Origin: Mycobacterium sp. ENV421
Lineage (GTDB): Bacteria; Actinomycetota; Actinomycetes; Mycobacteriales; Mycobacteriaceae
Assembly (NCBI RefSeq): GCF_002887815.1
Contig: NZ_PDHO01000024.1
Location: forward strand, 1 to 64,000
Length of the DNA: 64,000 nucleotides
Direction: 5' to 3'
The notes under the pieces were generated by a model. That model saw nothing but the letters and a program-made list of their open reading frames with translations. It had not been told where the DNA came from and made no database searches. How positions within the stretch are numbered: the first letter of the stretch is position 1; every line of letters begins with the position of its first letter. The translations under genes and the position numbers were made by a program. This document shows, piece after piece, positions 1 to 7,558 of the stretch.

Positions 1-13
1 AAGCTGCACAAAC

Positions 14-631
14 TCAGAGAACCGCGCTGCCGCACGGGGACTGAACCCTGGAGAAAAGGCCCCATCCGTAGAGGGTCTTGAACGCGATCGCATCCCGCCA
101 CGCCGCCAGTGCGCCCTTGCGCCCGGCGCGCAGGATCCGTTCGGGTTCCAGATCCGCCAGGTCGAAGAACTGTTGCAGCTCCTCGAGCGTGAAGGGCCGT
201 TTCAACGCCCGCGAATCGTCGACCTGTACGTGCTTGGCCCGATTGAACTCGGTGATCACCTGACTGAACACCGTGCCAAACAGCCGACCGCAGTGCTCAT
301 TCCAGTCATAGGCAGGATTTGTCGCGTAATCGAGGAACAGCTTCACATCGGTCTGATAGGCCCGCACCGTGCTATGGGCTCGGTTGAGCACGCCGCGCAG
401 ATGACCGAAGAAGTCATCGGCATCGGCGGGAGTCCACTGCCACGGGAAGGTGCCCACGAAGTCGGTCATCCGCAGCACCTGGGCTTGGCGTCGGCGGATG
501 GTCTCGGTAGAGGTGCCCTGAGCCAGCTGCGCACGCCGCCAGCCGGTCAGCACGTCCTGCAGGAACGCCTCGGGATCCGGACCCGACGCACCCGCTGGCA
601 AGTACACCAGCCGACCCATCGAATCGTCCAT
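14..631 (-). pseudogene. Tyrosine recombinase, 3'-truncated
   Basis: This 205-residue product resembles the N-terminal half of an actinobacterial phage-type integrase. Residues about 20-110 look like a SAM-like core-binding domain, and residues 140-190 enter the catalytic domain. The reading continues to YGWGL, where the first catalytic Arg normally follows, then diverges into an unrelated 13-residue tail and stops. The R...HxxR...Y residues are therefore absent and it should not recombine DNA alone. The start is supported by an AGGAGG-like site about 7 nt upstream. The break is probably a deletion or rearrangement join, suggesting a decayed mobile-element border. I am confident of the family and fairly confident that it is broken. 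Confidence 0.75.
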
Positions 632-843
632 CCAGACCTCCTAACTGAATGCAGATTCTGCACTCAAGATGCAGAACATGCAGAGGAACGATGCAAATTC
701 CCAGCTCGAGCCAGCGGATCATCGCCCGACAACCAACCGGAGCCGCCTCCAGGTCAACCTGCTGGCTCTGCACCCAAAAGAGCCGAAACCTGCTCGGCCG
801 CAACGTCATCGGTCTTGCAGGAGAGCGTTATCCAAAACTGATC

Positions 844-864
844 TATTCGCATCCGATGCGAATA
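844..864. promoter_or_regulatory. Perfect 10-1-10 palindrome
   Basis: The arms TATTCGCATC and GATGCGAATA are exact reverse complements around one C. Fourteen bases further right is TTGACATAATGTGG, a possible -35 element or part of a recombinase site. The palindrome is about 210 bp upstream of the broken recombinase. It could be an operator for a dimeric repressor or part of the recombinase's own site; the sequence does not decide. Confidence 0.5.
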
Positions 865-1140
865 ACCAACTTACAAGTTGACATAATGTGGCTTATCGGC
901 AAAACGTGGACCTGGGCGGAGTCTGAATCCGGCCCACCCGCAACCCGCGTTCCGCTCGCCGGCGCGTGTCGCACACTCGGCCCTGTCCTAGGCACTGCTC
1001 GTCGAGAACTGATATCGCCGGTGATACCGAGTTCCCGGCGACAGACAATGCCCGCCCGCCATGCCGCGGTATCCGGTCACAAGCGCTGAGGCGGACCGGC
1101 TTCCGCTCGGCCCCGGATTCCAGCCCGGCAGGTCCAATTC

Positions 1141-1151
1141 GTCACTGTGAC
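1141..1151. promoter_or_regulatory. GTCACTGTGAC palindrome, copy 1
   Basis: This is a 5-1-5 palindrome in the context AATTCGTCACTGTGACGTTT. It is the first of four related sites upstream of the repeat-protein gene. The shared flanks (AATTC before, TTTATG after) match copy 3, so these are true repeats and not chance palindromes. Confidence 0.6.
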
Positions 1152-1301
1152 GTTTATGCTGCGGCGGGCGGCATAGTCCGACTGGCGGTCCGGCACGGCC
1201 CACGCCGGCCAACGCCGCCCGGCGGGCCGATGCCGCCCCCCCTCTCGCGGCAGTATCGCCCGGGTAGCCCTCCTACCCCGCCAGCCCAAGAGGATCATTA
1301 C

Positions 1302-1312
1302 GTCACAGTGAC
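1302..1312. promoter_or_regulatory. GTCACAGTGAC palindrome, copy 2 (inverted)
   Basis: This is the same site read on the other strand. Its reverse complement is CCGTCACTGTGACGTAATGA, which keeps the CGTCACTGTGACG core and a similar AT-rich right flank. It lies 151 bp downstream of copy 1. Confidence 0.55.
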
Positions 1313-1482
1313 GGAACACCGCCACCCGACTCGGACTCCGCATTCGCGAATCGCATTCCCCCGCAACGCCTTCGAGTGGATGAATGAACGGAGCCCCGGC
1401 GCGCGCGCCAATCCGACCCCGGACATCCGCGAACGTGCGATCGCACCCGAGCCGCGAAAGGGCTACGCCCCCAATAGAATTC

Positions 1483-1493
1483 GTCACTGTGAC
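1483..1493. promoter_or_regulatory. GTCACTGTGAC palindrome, copy 3
   Basis: This is the best copy. The symmetry extends to a 7-1-7 palindrome, TCGTCACTGTGACGA, at 1481-1495, preceded by AGAAT. It ends 60 bp before the start codon of the repeat-protein gene, where a repressor could block transcription. Confidence 0.6.
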
Positions 1494-1520
1494 GATTATG
1501 TCTGGGTCCGGTTAGAATTC

Positions 1521-1531
1521 GTCACTGTGAG
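1521..1531. promoter_or_regulatory. GTCACTGTGAG degenerate palindrome, copy 4
   Basis: The context TTAGAATTCGTCACTGTGAG matches copy 3 on the left, but the last base of the right arm is changed. It is 38 bp from copy 3 (centre to centre) and 24 bp before the ATG at 1556. Paired sites at this spacing suggest cooperative binding by one regulator. Confidence 0.55.
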
Positions 1532-1555
1532 ATCTGCGCCTCGGGGCCAGCGCTG

Positions 1556-2341
1556 ATGCGAGACGTGTGGGGCCGTTGCCTGACCGCAGTGTTGTTCACC
1601 GCCTCGGCTGCCGGTCTCGGAGCCCTCGGGACAACCGGCACGGCAACCGCCGATTGCTTCCAACGCGGCGGGTACAACCCGGCCCCCTGCACAACCCCCG
1701 CTCCGACAAGCGGCGGAGCGTCGAAGACATCGTCGACCAGCAGCCCGTCCACGCCGGACAATCAGAACGCCGATCAGAACGGGTCCGGCTCGCCGGACAA
1801 GGACCAGTCGGAAAGCAGTTCGACCGGGACCACGCCCGCAGATTCCGGGCTGACGGCCTGTCAGAACCAAGGCGCGATGACGACCTCGCTCGGACTGCCA
1901 ACCGCCACCTGTCGCGCGAGCCAGGGTCCGAACACCCCACCGGACTCCGGCGTGACCGCCTGCCAGAACCAAAGCGCCATGCCCATCGCCATCGGCCTAC
2001 AGCCCACCACCTGCCGAGCCAGCCAAGGCCCCAACACCCCACCGGACTCCGGCGTGACCGCCTGCCAGAACCAAAGCGCCATGCCCATCGCCATCGGCCT
2101 ACAGCCCACCACCTGCCGAGCCAGCCAAGGCCCCAACACCCCACCGGACTCCGGCGTGACCGCCTGCCAGAACCAAAGCGCCATGCCCATCGCCATCGGC
2201 CTACAGCCCACCACCTGCCGAGCCAGCCAAGGCCCCAACACCCCACCCGATTCCGGCGTGAATGCATGTCAGAACCAAAACGCCATGGCGAATTCGCTCG
2301 GTCTTCAGCCGGCGGTCTGTCCGCCCAGTGCACGCGACTGA
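1556..2341 (+). CDS. Secreted tandem-repeat protein, unrecognised
   Basis: This 261-residue protein starts with a Sec-type signal (Arg7, hydrophobic residues 9-25, likely cleavage after Ala32 before Asp-Cys). Residues about 45-95 form a Ser/Thr/Asp/Gln-rich linker. Five 34-residue units follow, of the form DSGVTACQNQ...GLQPTTC...GPNTPP. Each complete unit has two Cys separated by 16 residues, consistent with one disulfide loop per unit. I do not recognise the family. The ATG at 1556 has only a weak ribosome site, but it gives the only convincing export signal. It is preceded by the four-palindrome array and ends convergently, 8 bp from the TetR gene. A surface or secreted structural role is inference. 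Confidence 0.8.
   Translation: MRDVWGRCLTAVLFTASAAGLGALGTTGTATADCFQRGGYNPAPCTTPAPTSGGASKTSSTSSPSTPDNQNADQNGSGSPDKDQSESSSTGTTPADSGLTACQNQGAMTTSLGLPTATCRASQGPNTPPDSGVTACQNQSAMPIAIGLQPTTCRASQGPNTPPDSGVTACQNQSAMPIAIGLQPTTCRASQGPNTPPDSGVTACQNQSAMPIAIGLQPTTCRASQGPNTPPDSGVNACQNQNAMANSLGLQPAVCPPSARD
1841..2341 (+). repeat. In-frame 102-bp tandem repeat (5 units)
   Basis: Unit boundaries are 1841, 1943, 2045, 2147 and 2249. Units 2-4 are identical over 101 bases; unit 1 and the last, shortened unit are diverged. The period is a multiple of three and the reading frame stays open, so copy number can change without disrupting the gene. The DNA-level identity indicates recent amplification or gene conversion. 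Confidence 0.95.
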
Positions 2342-2349
2342 CAAAGGCG

Positions 2350-2964
2350 CTAAGGCCGAAGGCTGCGCAGCGTGCTCTTCACGAATTTCTTGAGGACCAC
2401 GTCGCGAGCCGGGCCGTTCTCCCGGGCACTGATGAGAACGGCATGGAGCCCGATGAGGAAGAACGCGGCGCCGTCGTAGGCTTCGACGTCGTCGTAGAGT
2501 TCGCCGCGGATACGGGCACGCTCGATCTCGGCGGCCAGCAATACGAACGTCGGGTGTCTGCTCCACTGCTCGTCCTGGGCAAGGGACGGCGAGAAATACA
2601 GACTGATGACATCGCGGAACAATGCAGCGCCCCAGCGATTCTCGAGCTCGACGGCGAGCCTGATGATCTCCTCGAGGACGGCTTCCAAATCATGCCGGGT
2701 CTCTAGGAATCGACTGAGTTCGTCACCGAGGTAGTCCTCGTCGCGCCGGATCAACTCGAGCAGGACATGCTCTTTGGTCGGGAAGTGGAAATAGAAGGTG
2801 CTTCGAGCCACTCCCGCGGCTTCGACGATGGCATTGATGTCGGCCGAACTGGTGCCTGCCCGCTGAAACTCGACGATGGCCGCGTCGAGCACACGCGCAC
2901 GCGTCCGACGACGCTGGGCTTCGCGGCTCGTCGCAGTCTCTCGCACGGCTCCATTGTGCCGCAC
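2350..2964 (-). CDS. TetR/AcrR-family transcriptional regulator
   Basis: This 204-residue protein has an N-terminal helix-turn-helix at residues about 20-65 (ARVLDAAIVEF, then ADINAIVEAAGVARSTFYFHFPTKEHVL, given in pieces: helix 3 is VARSTFYFHF). The C-terminal helical ligand domain is not assignable to a known inducer. The start is a GTG at 2964; another in-frame GTG at about 2946 is possible. It is divergent from the membrane/oxidase operon starting at 3077, and a TGACA-GA-TGTCA palindrome lies between them. It likely represses itself and that operon. Confidence 0.9.
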   Translation of the reverse strand: MRHNGAVRETATSREAQRRRTRARVLDAAIVEFQRAGTSSADINAIVEAAGVARSTFYFHFPTKEHVLLELIRRDEDYLGDELSRFLETRHDLEAVLEEIIRLAVELENRWGAALFRDVISLYFSPSLAQDEQWSRHPTFVLLAAEIERARIRGELYDDVEAYDGAAFFLIGLHAVLISARENGPARDVVLKKFVKSTLRSLRP

Positions 2965-2977
2965 ACGTTCGCTTCAC

Positions 2978-2989
2978 TGACAGATGTCA
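2978..2989. promoter_or_regulatory. Putative TetR operator
   Basis: TGACAGATGTCA is a 5-2-5 palindrome 13 bp upstream of the TetR start. The longer string CACGTTCGCT...GACAGAT around it recurs inverted at 3045-3062 (ATCTGTCAGCGAACGTG) just before the divergent operon. Each promoter thus carries a related element, as expected for a divergent repressor. Confidence 0.5.
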
Positions 2990-3076
2990 CCCAAAACTCG
3001 GTAAACACCAGGAACTCTCCATAACACCCGCCCTGTTTCGTTGTTATCTGTCAGCGAACGTGCTACAAAAAGTCCG

Positions 3077-3781
3077 ATGAACACACGAGGCCAGCGCATT
3101 CTGCTGTGGACCGCGCCGCCGGCGGCAGCTCTGCTCGCCCTGGCCTACGTACTGTTCCCGGTGTTCTCCCCGCCGCTGTCCCCGACCTTGTCCCCCGACG
3201 AGGTTGCGGCGTTCTTCCGGGAGAACGCGACGGGTGTGCTCGGCGTCGCGATTCTGTGCAATCTGATCGCCGGTGCCCTGATCCCGCTCTTCGCGGTGAC
3301 GGCGGTCCAGATTTCGCGGGTCGCGACCTCCAGCGTGGTGCTGACCTACGCCTACATCATCTGCGTCGGCGTCGGGACAACCGCGTTCATCCTGGCCGAC
3401 TATTGCTGGGGCTTGGCGGCTTTCAGACCTGACCGCGATCCCGAACTGGTCAGCCTGCTCAACGACATGGCCTGGTTCTTCTTCATCGCGCCGGTCGGCA
3501 CCATCATCGTGCAGAACCTGTGCTTCGCGCTGAGCGTGTACCTCGATGAGCGCCCCGATCCGATCTTCCCCCGCTGGGCGGCGCACTTCAACGTCGCCAC
3601 CGTTGCGCTCCTGGCTCCGAGCGCGTTTTCGATTCTGGTCAAGACCGGTCCCCTGGCCTGGAACGGCACGCTGTCATTCACGTTGCGGCTGCTGACTTTT
3701 GCGGCCTACATCGTGGTGATGTTCGTCGTACTCCTGCGTGCGGTGAATCGGCAGGGCGACGAGCGAGAAGTCCTCGCGTGA
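3077..3781 (+). CDS. Multi-pass membrane protein, paralogue 1
   Basis: This 234-residue protein has about six hydrophobic segments. I chose the ATG at 3077 over an upstream TTG at 3041 because it yields MNTRGQ followed directly by the first membrane segment and leaves the operator region untranslated. It shares an AFRP motif and a KTGPLAWNG motif with the next gene's AFRP and KSGPFAWNG, so the two are diverged duplicates. It overlaps the next gene by 4 bp. I do not recognise a function. Its place with oxidase-III/IV-like genes suggests a membrane complex or a redox-related role. Confidence 0.85.
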   Translation: MNTRGQRILLWTAPPAAALLALAYVLFPVFSPPLSPTLSPDEVAAFFRENATGVLGVAILCNLIAGALIPLFAVTAVQISRVATSSVVLTYAYIICVGVGTTAFILADYCWGLAAFRPDRDPELVSLLNDMAWFFFIAPVGTIIVQNLCFALSVYLDERPDPIFPRWAAHFNVATVALLAPSAFSILVKTGPLAWNGTLSFTLRLLTFAAYIVVMFVVLLRAVNRQGDEREVLA

Positions 3782-4533
3782 CACCACGACGCAGGAACCG
3801 CAAGCTCGACCAATGGATCACCTTCTGGAGTGTGCCGTTCTTCTTCAACGTGTTCGGGCTGGTCTTCGTGCCGTTGAGCTGGATGATGCCGCCGAGATCA
3901 CCGAGCGCCCCCGCGTCACAGATCGTCGCATTCATGCAGTCCCACAATCTGCTGATCGCCTGTGTCCTGCTGACACTCACGTTCGGACTCGCGCCGGTAT
4001 CCAACGCGGTGTATCTCATGCAGATCAAGCGGATGTCGGTCAGCCCGGCGTTCCGGTACACGCTGATGATGGGCGCCATCACCGGCGCCATCGTCGGCAT
4101 GCTGTTCCCGATGTTCTGCTTCGGCGTGGGCGCCTTTCGCCCGGGCTACAGCCCAGCCGTGCTGTCGATGCTCTACGACTTCGGCTATCTGGCGTTCATC
4201 GGATCCCTTGGCTGCTTCTGTGTCATGTGGATGGCGTTCGGGCTGGCCATCCTTCTCGACAAGAACAATGTGCTGCCGAAGTGGCTGGGCTACTACACCG
4301 TGTGGCAGTACATGACCGAGCTGATGGCCGCGCCGGTCTGGATCAACAAGTCGGGCCCCTTCGCATGGAACGGGCTGATGACGTTCTGGTTCACCGTGGT
4401 GCTGTACGTCTCGTGGCAGATGGTCGTCTACACCTGCATCTACCGGTCGATCAAGAGACAACCCGACACCGAACTCGACAACGCCGACCTGCACACCGCC
4501 ACAGGTGATCCCCGCGCCGGGGCGACCGTATGA
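3778..4533 (+). CDS. Multi-pass membrane protein, paralogue 2
   Basis: This 251-residue product has about six membrane segments and a polar C-terminal tail of about 25 residues. The GTG start overlaps the preceding stop (GTGA), and its own stop overlaps the next start, so the operon is translationally coupled. It is homologous to the preceding protein through the AFRP and SGPFAWNG motifs. The function is unknown. The pair could form a heterodimer. Confidence 0.85.
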   Translation: MTPRRRNRKLDQWITFWSVPFFFNVFGLVFVPLSWMMPPRSPSAPASQIVAFMQSHNLLIACVLLTLTFGLAPVSNAVYLMQIKRMSVSPAFRYTLMMGAITGAIVGMLFPMFCFGVGAFRPGYSPAVLSMLYDFGYLAFIGSLGCFCVMWMAFGLAILLDKNNVLPKWLGYYTVWQYMTELMAAPVWINKSGPFAWNGLMTFWFTVVLYVSWQMVVYTCIYRSIKRQPDTELDNADLHTATGDPRAGATV

Positions 4534-5141
4534 CCGACGTCGCCGAAGGACGCTTCGATAACCTCAGCGACCCCAACCCGGACCACGACGCGCGGTGGCA
4601 CATCCCTGGCGATCCGAGCATGTGGTTCTTCGTCATCGGTGATCTGCTGATCTTCGGTGTCTACTTCATCGGCTACGTCTACTACCGCGGTCAGAACCCG
4701 GATCTTTTCCTGGAGAGCCAGGCCCGGCTCAACGTGGACGTCGGCGCGATCAATACCGTTGTGCTGCTGACCAGTTCGTTGTTCGTGGTTCTCGGGACCA
4801 CCGCAGCACGAGCTGGCAACTCCGCGGACGCGCTGCGCCGGTTCGCCGTCGCGCTGGGCTTGGGTGCTGTGTTCCCGATCCTGAAGATGTTCGAGTGGAT
4901 TCCGGAGATCACCGCGGGCATCACACCGGGGACCAATCTGTTCTTCATGTTCTACTTCGTGATGACCGGACTGCATCTGTGCCACGTTCTGCTCGGTCTC
5001 ATCATCCTGTGCTTCGTCATGCGCAACCTGAAAACTGCTGCCCAACCGAAGATCTCGTTCGTCGAGACCGGTGCCACCTACTGGCACATGGTTGATGTTT
5101 TGTGGCTGGTCCTGTTCGCCGCGTTCTACTTGATGAGGTGA
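4530..5141 (+). CDS. Haem-copper oxidase subunit III family (NorE/CoxC-like)
   Basis: This 203-residue protein has five predicted membrane helices after a short soluble N-terminus (HIPGDPSMWFFVIGD begins helix 1), the size and pattern of NorE-like subunit III. The family's ATYWHMVDVLW block is present near the C-terminus. Such subunits normally accompany catalytic subunit I, which is absent here. It overlaps the previous gene by 4 bp and is followed 2 bp later by a subunit-IV-like gene. It may assemble with an oxidase encoded elsewhere, or serve a separate membrane complex with the two preceding proteins. Confidence 0.88.
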   Translation: MTDVAEGRFDNLSDPNPDHDARWHIPGDPSMWFFVIGDLLIFGVYFIGYVYYRGQNPDLFLESQARLNVDVGAINTVVLLTSSLFVVLGTTAARAGNSADALRRFAVALGLGAVFPILKMFEWIPEITAGITPGTNLFFMFYFVMTGLHLCHVLLGLIILCFVMRNLKTAAQPKISFVETGATYWHMVDVLWLVLFAAFYLMR

Positions 5142-5143
5142 CG

Positions 5144-5422
5144 ATGACGTCGTTGATCCGCAACCCGCTGATCCTCGTGTGGGCGCTGCTGACGGCGGTC
5201 ACCATCGTGTCGTGGCTGGTCTCGCGCGACGGCGGGGCCGCCCATCAGCTCAATGCGACGGTGACCACCGTCGTGCTCCTGATCGCGGCCGCGAAGGCCC
5301 AGCTGGTGATCTGGCATTTCATGGAGGTTCGCCGGGCACCGGTGTGGCTCAAGGCCGTTACCAGCGGTTGGGTGATTGCGGTGTTCGCGGCAATGCTCGG
5401 CGTCTACTTCACCGGCGGATAG
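5144..5422 (+). CDS. Cytochrome c oxidase subunit IV family (NorF-like)
   Basis: This 92-residue protein has three hydrophobic helices and the AAAKAQLVIWHFMEVR segment of the prokaryotic subunit-IV family, in which the small protein follows the NorE-like gene. I chose the ATG at 5144, two bases after the preceding stop and preceded by GAGG. An upstream in-frame reading from 5102 would overlap the subunit-III gene and is not needed. It is the last gene of the TetR-divergent operon. Confidence 0.85.
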   Translation: MTSLIRNPLILVWALLTAVTIVSWLVSRDGGAAHQLNATVTTVVLLIAAAKAQLVIWHFMEVRRAPVWLKAVTSGWVIAVFAAMLGVYFTGG

Positions 5423-5435
5423 TGCTGACGGACCG

Positions 5436-6224
5436 TCACAACTCGGTCCACCACGGCTTGAGATCAAGAGTGAACGAGATGGTCTTCGGTGCCCGGCTGG
5501 TGCCGCCGAACCAGCTGTTGATCCGGAACGCAGACAGCTGATTCGGGTGCAGACCCTCGGGAATCGGCTTGTACACCGCCGTGTCTCCGTATTGCACGGT
5601 GATGCCCTGGTAATCGGCGTGGAAGGTGAATGTCTGCCCGACGGGTACCGAGATGATCTCGGAGTCGGTCGGCATGATCCTGGCGGTATCGACGTTGTAG
5701 TACGGCCCGACCTCGAACATCTGGGTGCTCACGTTGTATCGCCAGGCCACCATGATGGCGTCGGTGTCCGGCCGCAGGAGCGTGAACGAGATGCCGGTGA
5801 GCTTGTTCCAGTCGTACTGGTCGACGGTCTGCAAGTCGTAGACGGAGTTCTCGGTGAAGGTGGCATTCCCGGTAACGCGTTTGGCGAAGAACACCATCTG
5901 CAGCGGCAGCGCCAGGTGGGTGTTCTTGACGATGACGATCCGGTTGCGTAGCGGATGTCGGGCCGACGACGCGGCGGCCGCCGGTTGACGAGCCGTCGCG
6001 ACCTGTCGTTTCACGTTGCTGGGGGCCACTCGAGGGGCCGCCGGCCCGCGCGTCGGCGTGGTCTTGTGGTCACGCGCGCTGGTCGCACTGTGCGCGGTTG
6101 TCCTGTCGGAGGAACCGGCCGGCGCCGCCGACGCGGGCTGCGCGCCCCCGATCCCCATGGCCAGCCAGATCCCGAATCCGACCGCCAGGCCACCCAGAAT
6201 CCCCGTCAACCGCACCCCCGGCAT
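5436..6224 (-). CDS. Exported protein with Ala/Pro linker, unknown
   Basis: This 262-residue protein starts with a signal sequence or membrane anchor (residues 6-24), followed by a Thr/Ala/Pro-rich disordered linker to about residue 90. A C-terminal domain of about 170 residues is rich in predicted beta strands and aromatic residues. The ATG at 6224 was preferred to a GTG at 6254. I do not recognise the domain. Its 3' end converges on the oxidase-like operon, 13 bp apart. A cell-wall or secreted role is inference from the signal only. Confidence 0.75.
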   Translation of the reverse strand: MPGVRLTGILGGLAVGFGIWLAMGIGGAQPASAAPAGSSDRTTAHSATSARDHKTTPTRGPAAPRVAPSNVKRQVATARQPAAAASSARHPLRNRIVIVKNTHLALPLQMVFFAKRVTGNATFTENSVYDLQTVDQYDWNKLTGISFTLLRPDTDAIMVAWRYNVSTQMFEVGPYYNVDTARIMPTDSEIISVPVGQTFTFHADYQGITVQYGDTAVYKPIPEGLHPNQLSAFRINSWFGGTSRAPKTISFTLDLKPWWTEL

Positions 6225-6305
6225 CAGCAAAGCGTAGCCATGCGTGATGGGCACCGGGCGTTGTTTGCTGAGATCTCATGCCCGGCAATGTGATCCGAAG
6301 GTCGG

Positions 6306-6707
6306 TTATCCGCGTTTACCCGACCGCGGCTTCGAGGACATGTTCAGTTCAACCGCAGACCGGATGAGGGCCGCCAACGCACGCTCGTCGATGACATCGC
6401 CGTCGTGGAAATCGATCGCCCGCCGGGTGTTCCCCTCGAGGCTCGAATTGAACAGACCCGAGGGGTCCGGCAGTGCGGCACCTTTGGCGAATGTCATCTT
6501 GACCGCGGTCTTGTACGTCTCGCCCGTGCAGATCATTCCGGCGTGCGACCACACCGGAACGCCCCGCCACTTCCACTCCTCGAACACCTCAGGATCGGCC
6601 TGCTTGATGACGGCGCGGATCCGGGCGAGTGTCTCGCCTCGCCAATCGTCGAATTCGGCAATTCGTGCGTCGATTCGCTGTGAAGCGGTGATGTCGTCGT
6701 CGGCCAT
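6306..6707 (-). CDS. DUF1801-domain protein
   Basis: This 133-residue single-domain protein matches the DUF1801/YdhG-like fold. It has the EEWKWRGVPVWSH segment, the ETYKTAVKMTFAKGA strand, and the NTRRAIDF...DE ending. These are small soluble proteins of unclear function related to iron-chaperone-like folds. The gene stands alone, upstream of the exported-protein gene on the same strand. Confidence 0.85.
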   Translation of the reverse strand: MADDDITASQRIDARIAEFDDWRGETLARIRAVIKQADPEVFEEWKWRGVPVWSHAGMICTGETYKTAVKMTFAKGAALPDPSGLFNSSLEGNTRRAIDFHDGDVIDERALAALIRSAVELNMSSKPRSGKRG

Positions 6708-6802
6708 ATCGTCATCATGGCCGCACCGACCGCGATTTTGTATTCGCCAGTCACAGAGAGTATCTTTTCCCGCGGCCCAGAATCGTTTCGGAAAGCTTGA
6801 AG

Positions 6803-7066
6803 ATGCGTACTCATTACAGAACTCGCGGCTTTTCCACTCGTCCGCAACGGGGTCTTCGCACCCACCAGGTACTTCGGCCGATGGCCGGTCAGTGCTTCGA
6901 GATCGATATTCGGTTCGAGAGCAACCGGTGGCTTGTCCGGATCCCCGAAATCAACGATTCCACCGAGGCGACGGCGCGCGACAAGGTCGAGCTGGCTGCG
7001 CGCGAATGCATCGCCGCCCGCACCGGCATCCCCATCGGCTACATCTCGGTCTGGGTCCGCGACTGA
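6803..7066 (+). CDS. Small HicB-like domain protein
   Basis: This 87-residue protein has a basic N-terminus, then about 60 residues (FEIDIRFESNRWLVRIPEI...) resembling a HicB-type partial RNase-H-like beta-beta-beta-alpha fold. Mycobacteria carry many single-domain proteins of this kind. No HicA toxin gene is adjacent. The ATG at 6803 and an internal ATG at about 6881 are both possible starts; the latter would leave only the domain. A toxin-antitoxin role is not supported by context. Confidence 0.6.
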   Translation: MRTHYRTRGFSTRPQRGLRTHQVLRPMAGQCFEIDIRFESNRWLVRIPEINDSTEATARDKVELAARECIAARTGIPIGYISVWVRD

Positions 7067-7114
7067 CCGCAATCCCCGCAATCACGTTGCCTCGCAACGG
7101 TTGAGTGCAGCCTG

Positions 7115-7558
7115 TCAGATCGTGACGGGTCGGAACAGCGGGATCCACACTCGGGTGTCCTCGCCGCCGGACAACCCGGTCCAATCTTCGAAGAACACCT
7201 CCACCTCGAGCCCGATGCGCATGTCCGCCGGCTCGACGTCCACCACATTGGTGATCAGCCGAACCCCTGGATCCTCGGCGATTTCGACGATCGCCACGAT
7301 GTAGGGCGGCTCGAAACCCGGAATCCAGGGTTGCCGGTCGACGCTGAACGCCGCAACGGTGGCTCGCCCGGAGACCTTCTCCGGTGCGACATCGGTGCTG
7401 CGGCAACGCCAGCAGGCCGGCCCGGGCGGATGAAAGAAATGGCCGCACGCGTGGCAGCGGCTGATCAGGAGGTGGCCGTCGCGGCCGCCGGTCCAGAATG
7501 CCTCCGACTCCGGCGTTGGGCTGGGCGCGAGCCGTAGCCCTGGTCGTTGATAGCTCAT
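7115..7558 (-). CDS. DUF35 Zn-ribbon/OB-fold partner protein
   Basis: This 147-residue protein has a rubredoxin-like Zn ribbon (CHAC at about 35-38, CWRC at about 49-52) followed by an OB fold ending in EVFFEDW. DUF35 proteins bind thiolase-like partners, as ChsH2 does with the Ltp2 aldolase in steroid side-chain degradation. The ATG overlaps the stop of the thiolase-like gene by 4 bp, strong evidence of a complex. The MaoC domain fused in ChsH2 is missing. Confidence 0.9.
   Translation of the reverse strand: MSYQRPGLRLAPSPTPESEAFWTGGRDGHLLISRCHACGHFFHPPGPACWRCRSTDVAPEKVSGRATVAAFSVDRQPWIPGFEPPYIVAIVEIAEDPGVRLITNVVDVEPADMRIGLEVEVFFEDWTGLSGGEDTRVWIPLFRPVTI

Larger units (their letters stand above)
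632..1555. other. 0.9-kb non-coding region with palindromes
   Basis: No ORF here looks real; the candidates are low-complexity, Arg/Pro-rich high-GC readings. The region holds a 10-1-10 palindrome at 844-864, a short AT-richer stretch with TTGACATAATG at 878-888, and four copies of a GTCACTGTGAC-type palindrome between 1141 and 1531. It separates the leftward broken recombinase from the rightward repeat-protein gene, so it probably carries promoters for both and possibly remnants of a recombination site. Confidence 0.6.

Noticed and set aside
14-65. Possible tRNA 3' end / attachment site at the recombinase break
   Set aside because: A TTC-containing loop-like string is present, but the flanking bases do not pair as a T-arm and no acceptor stem was found.
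649-1556. Small ORFs in the 0.9-kb left intergenic region
   Set aside because: They overlap each other in several frames, have no ribosome sites, and give low-complexity Arg/Pro-rich products across the palindromic sites.
1841-2341. CRISPR-like regular repeats
   Set aside because: The period is 102 bp with no spacers, it is in frame with an open gene, and the units are directly adjacent.
6803-7066. HicA/HicB toxin-antitoxin pair
   Set aside because: Only a HicB-like domain is seen; no small HicA-like ORF lies on either side.
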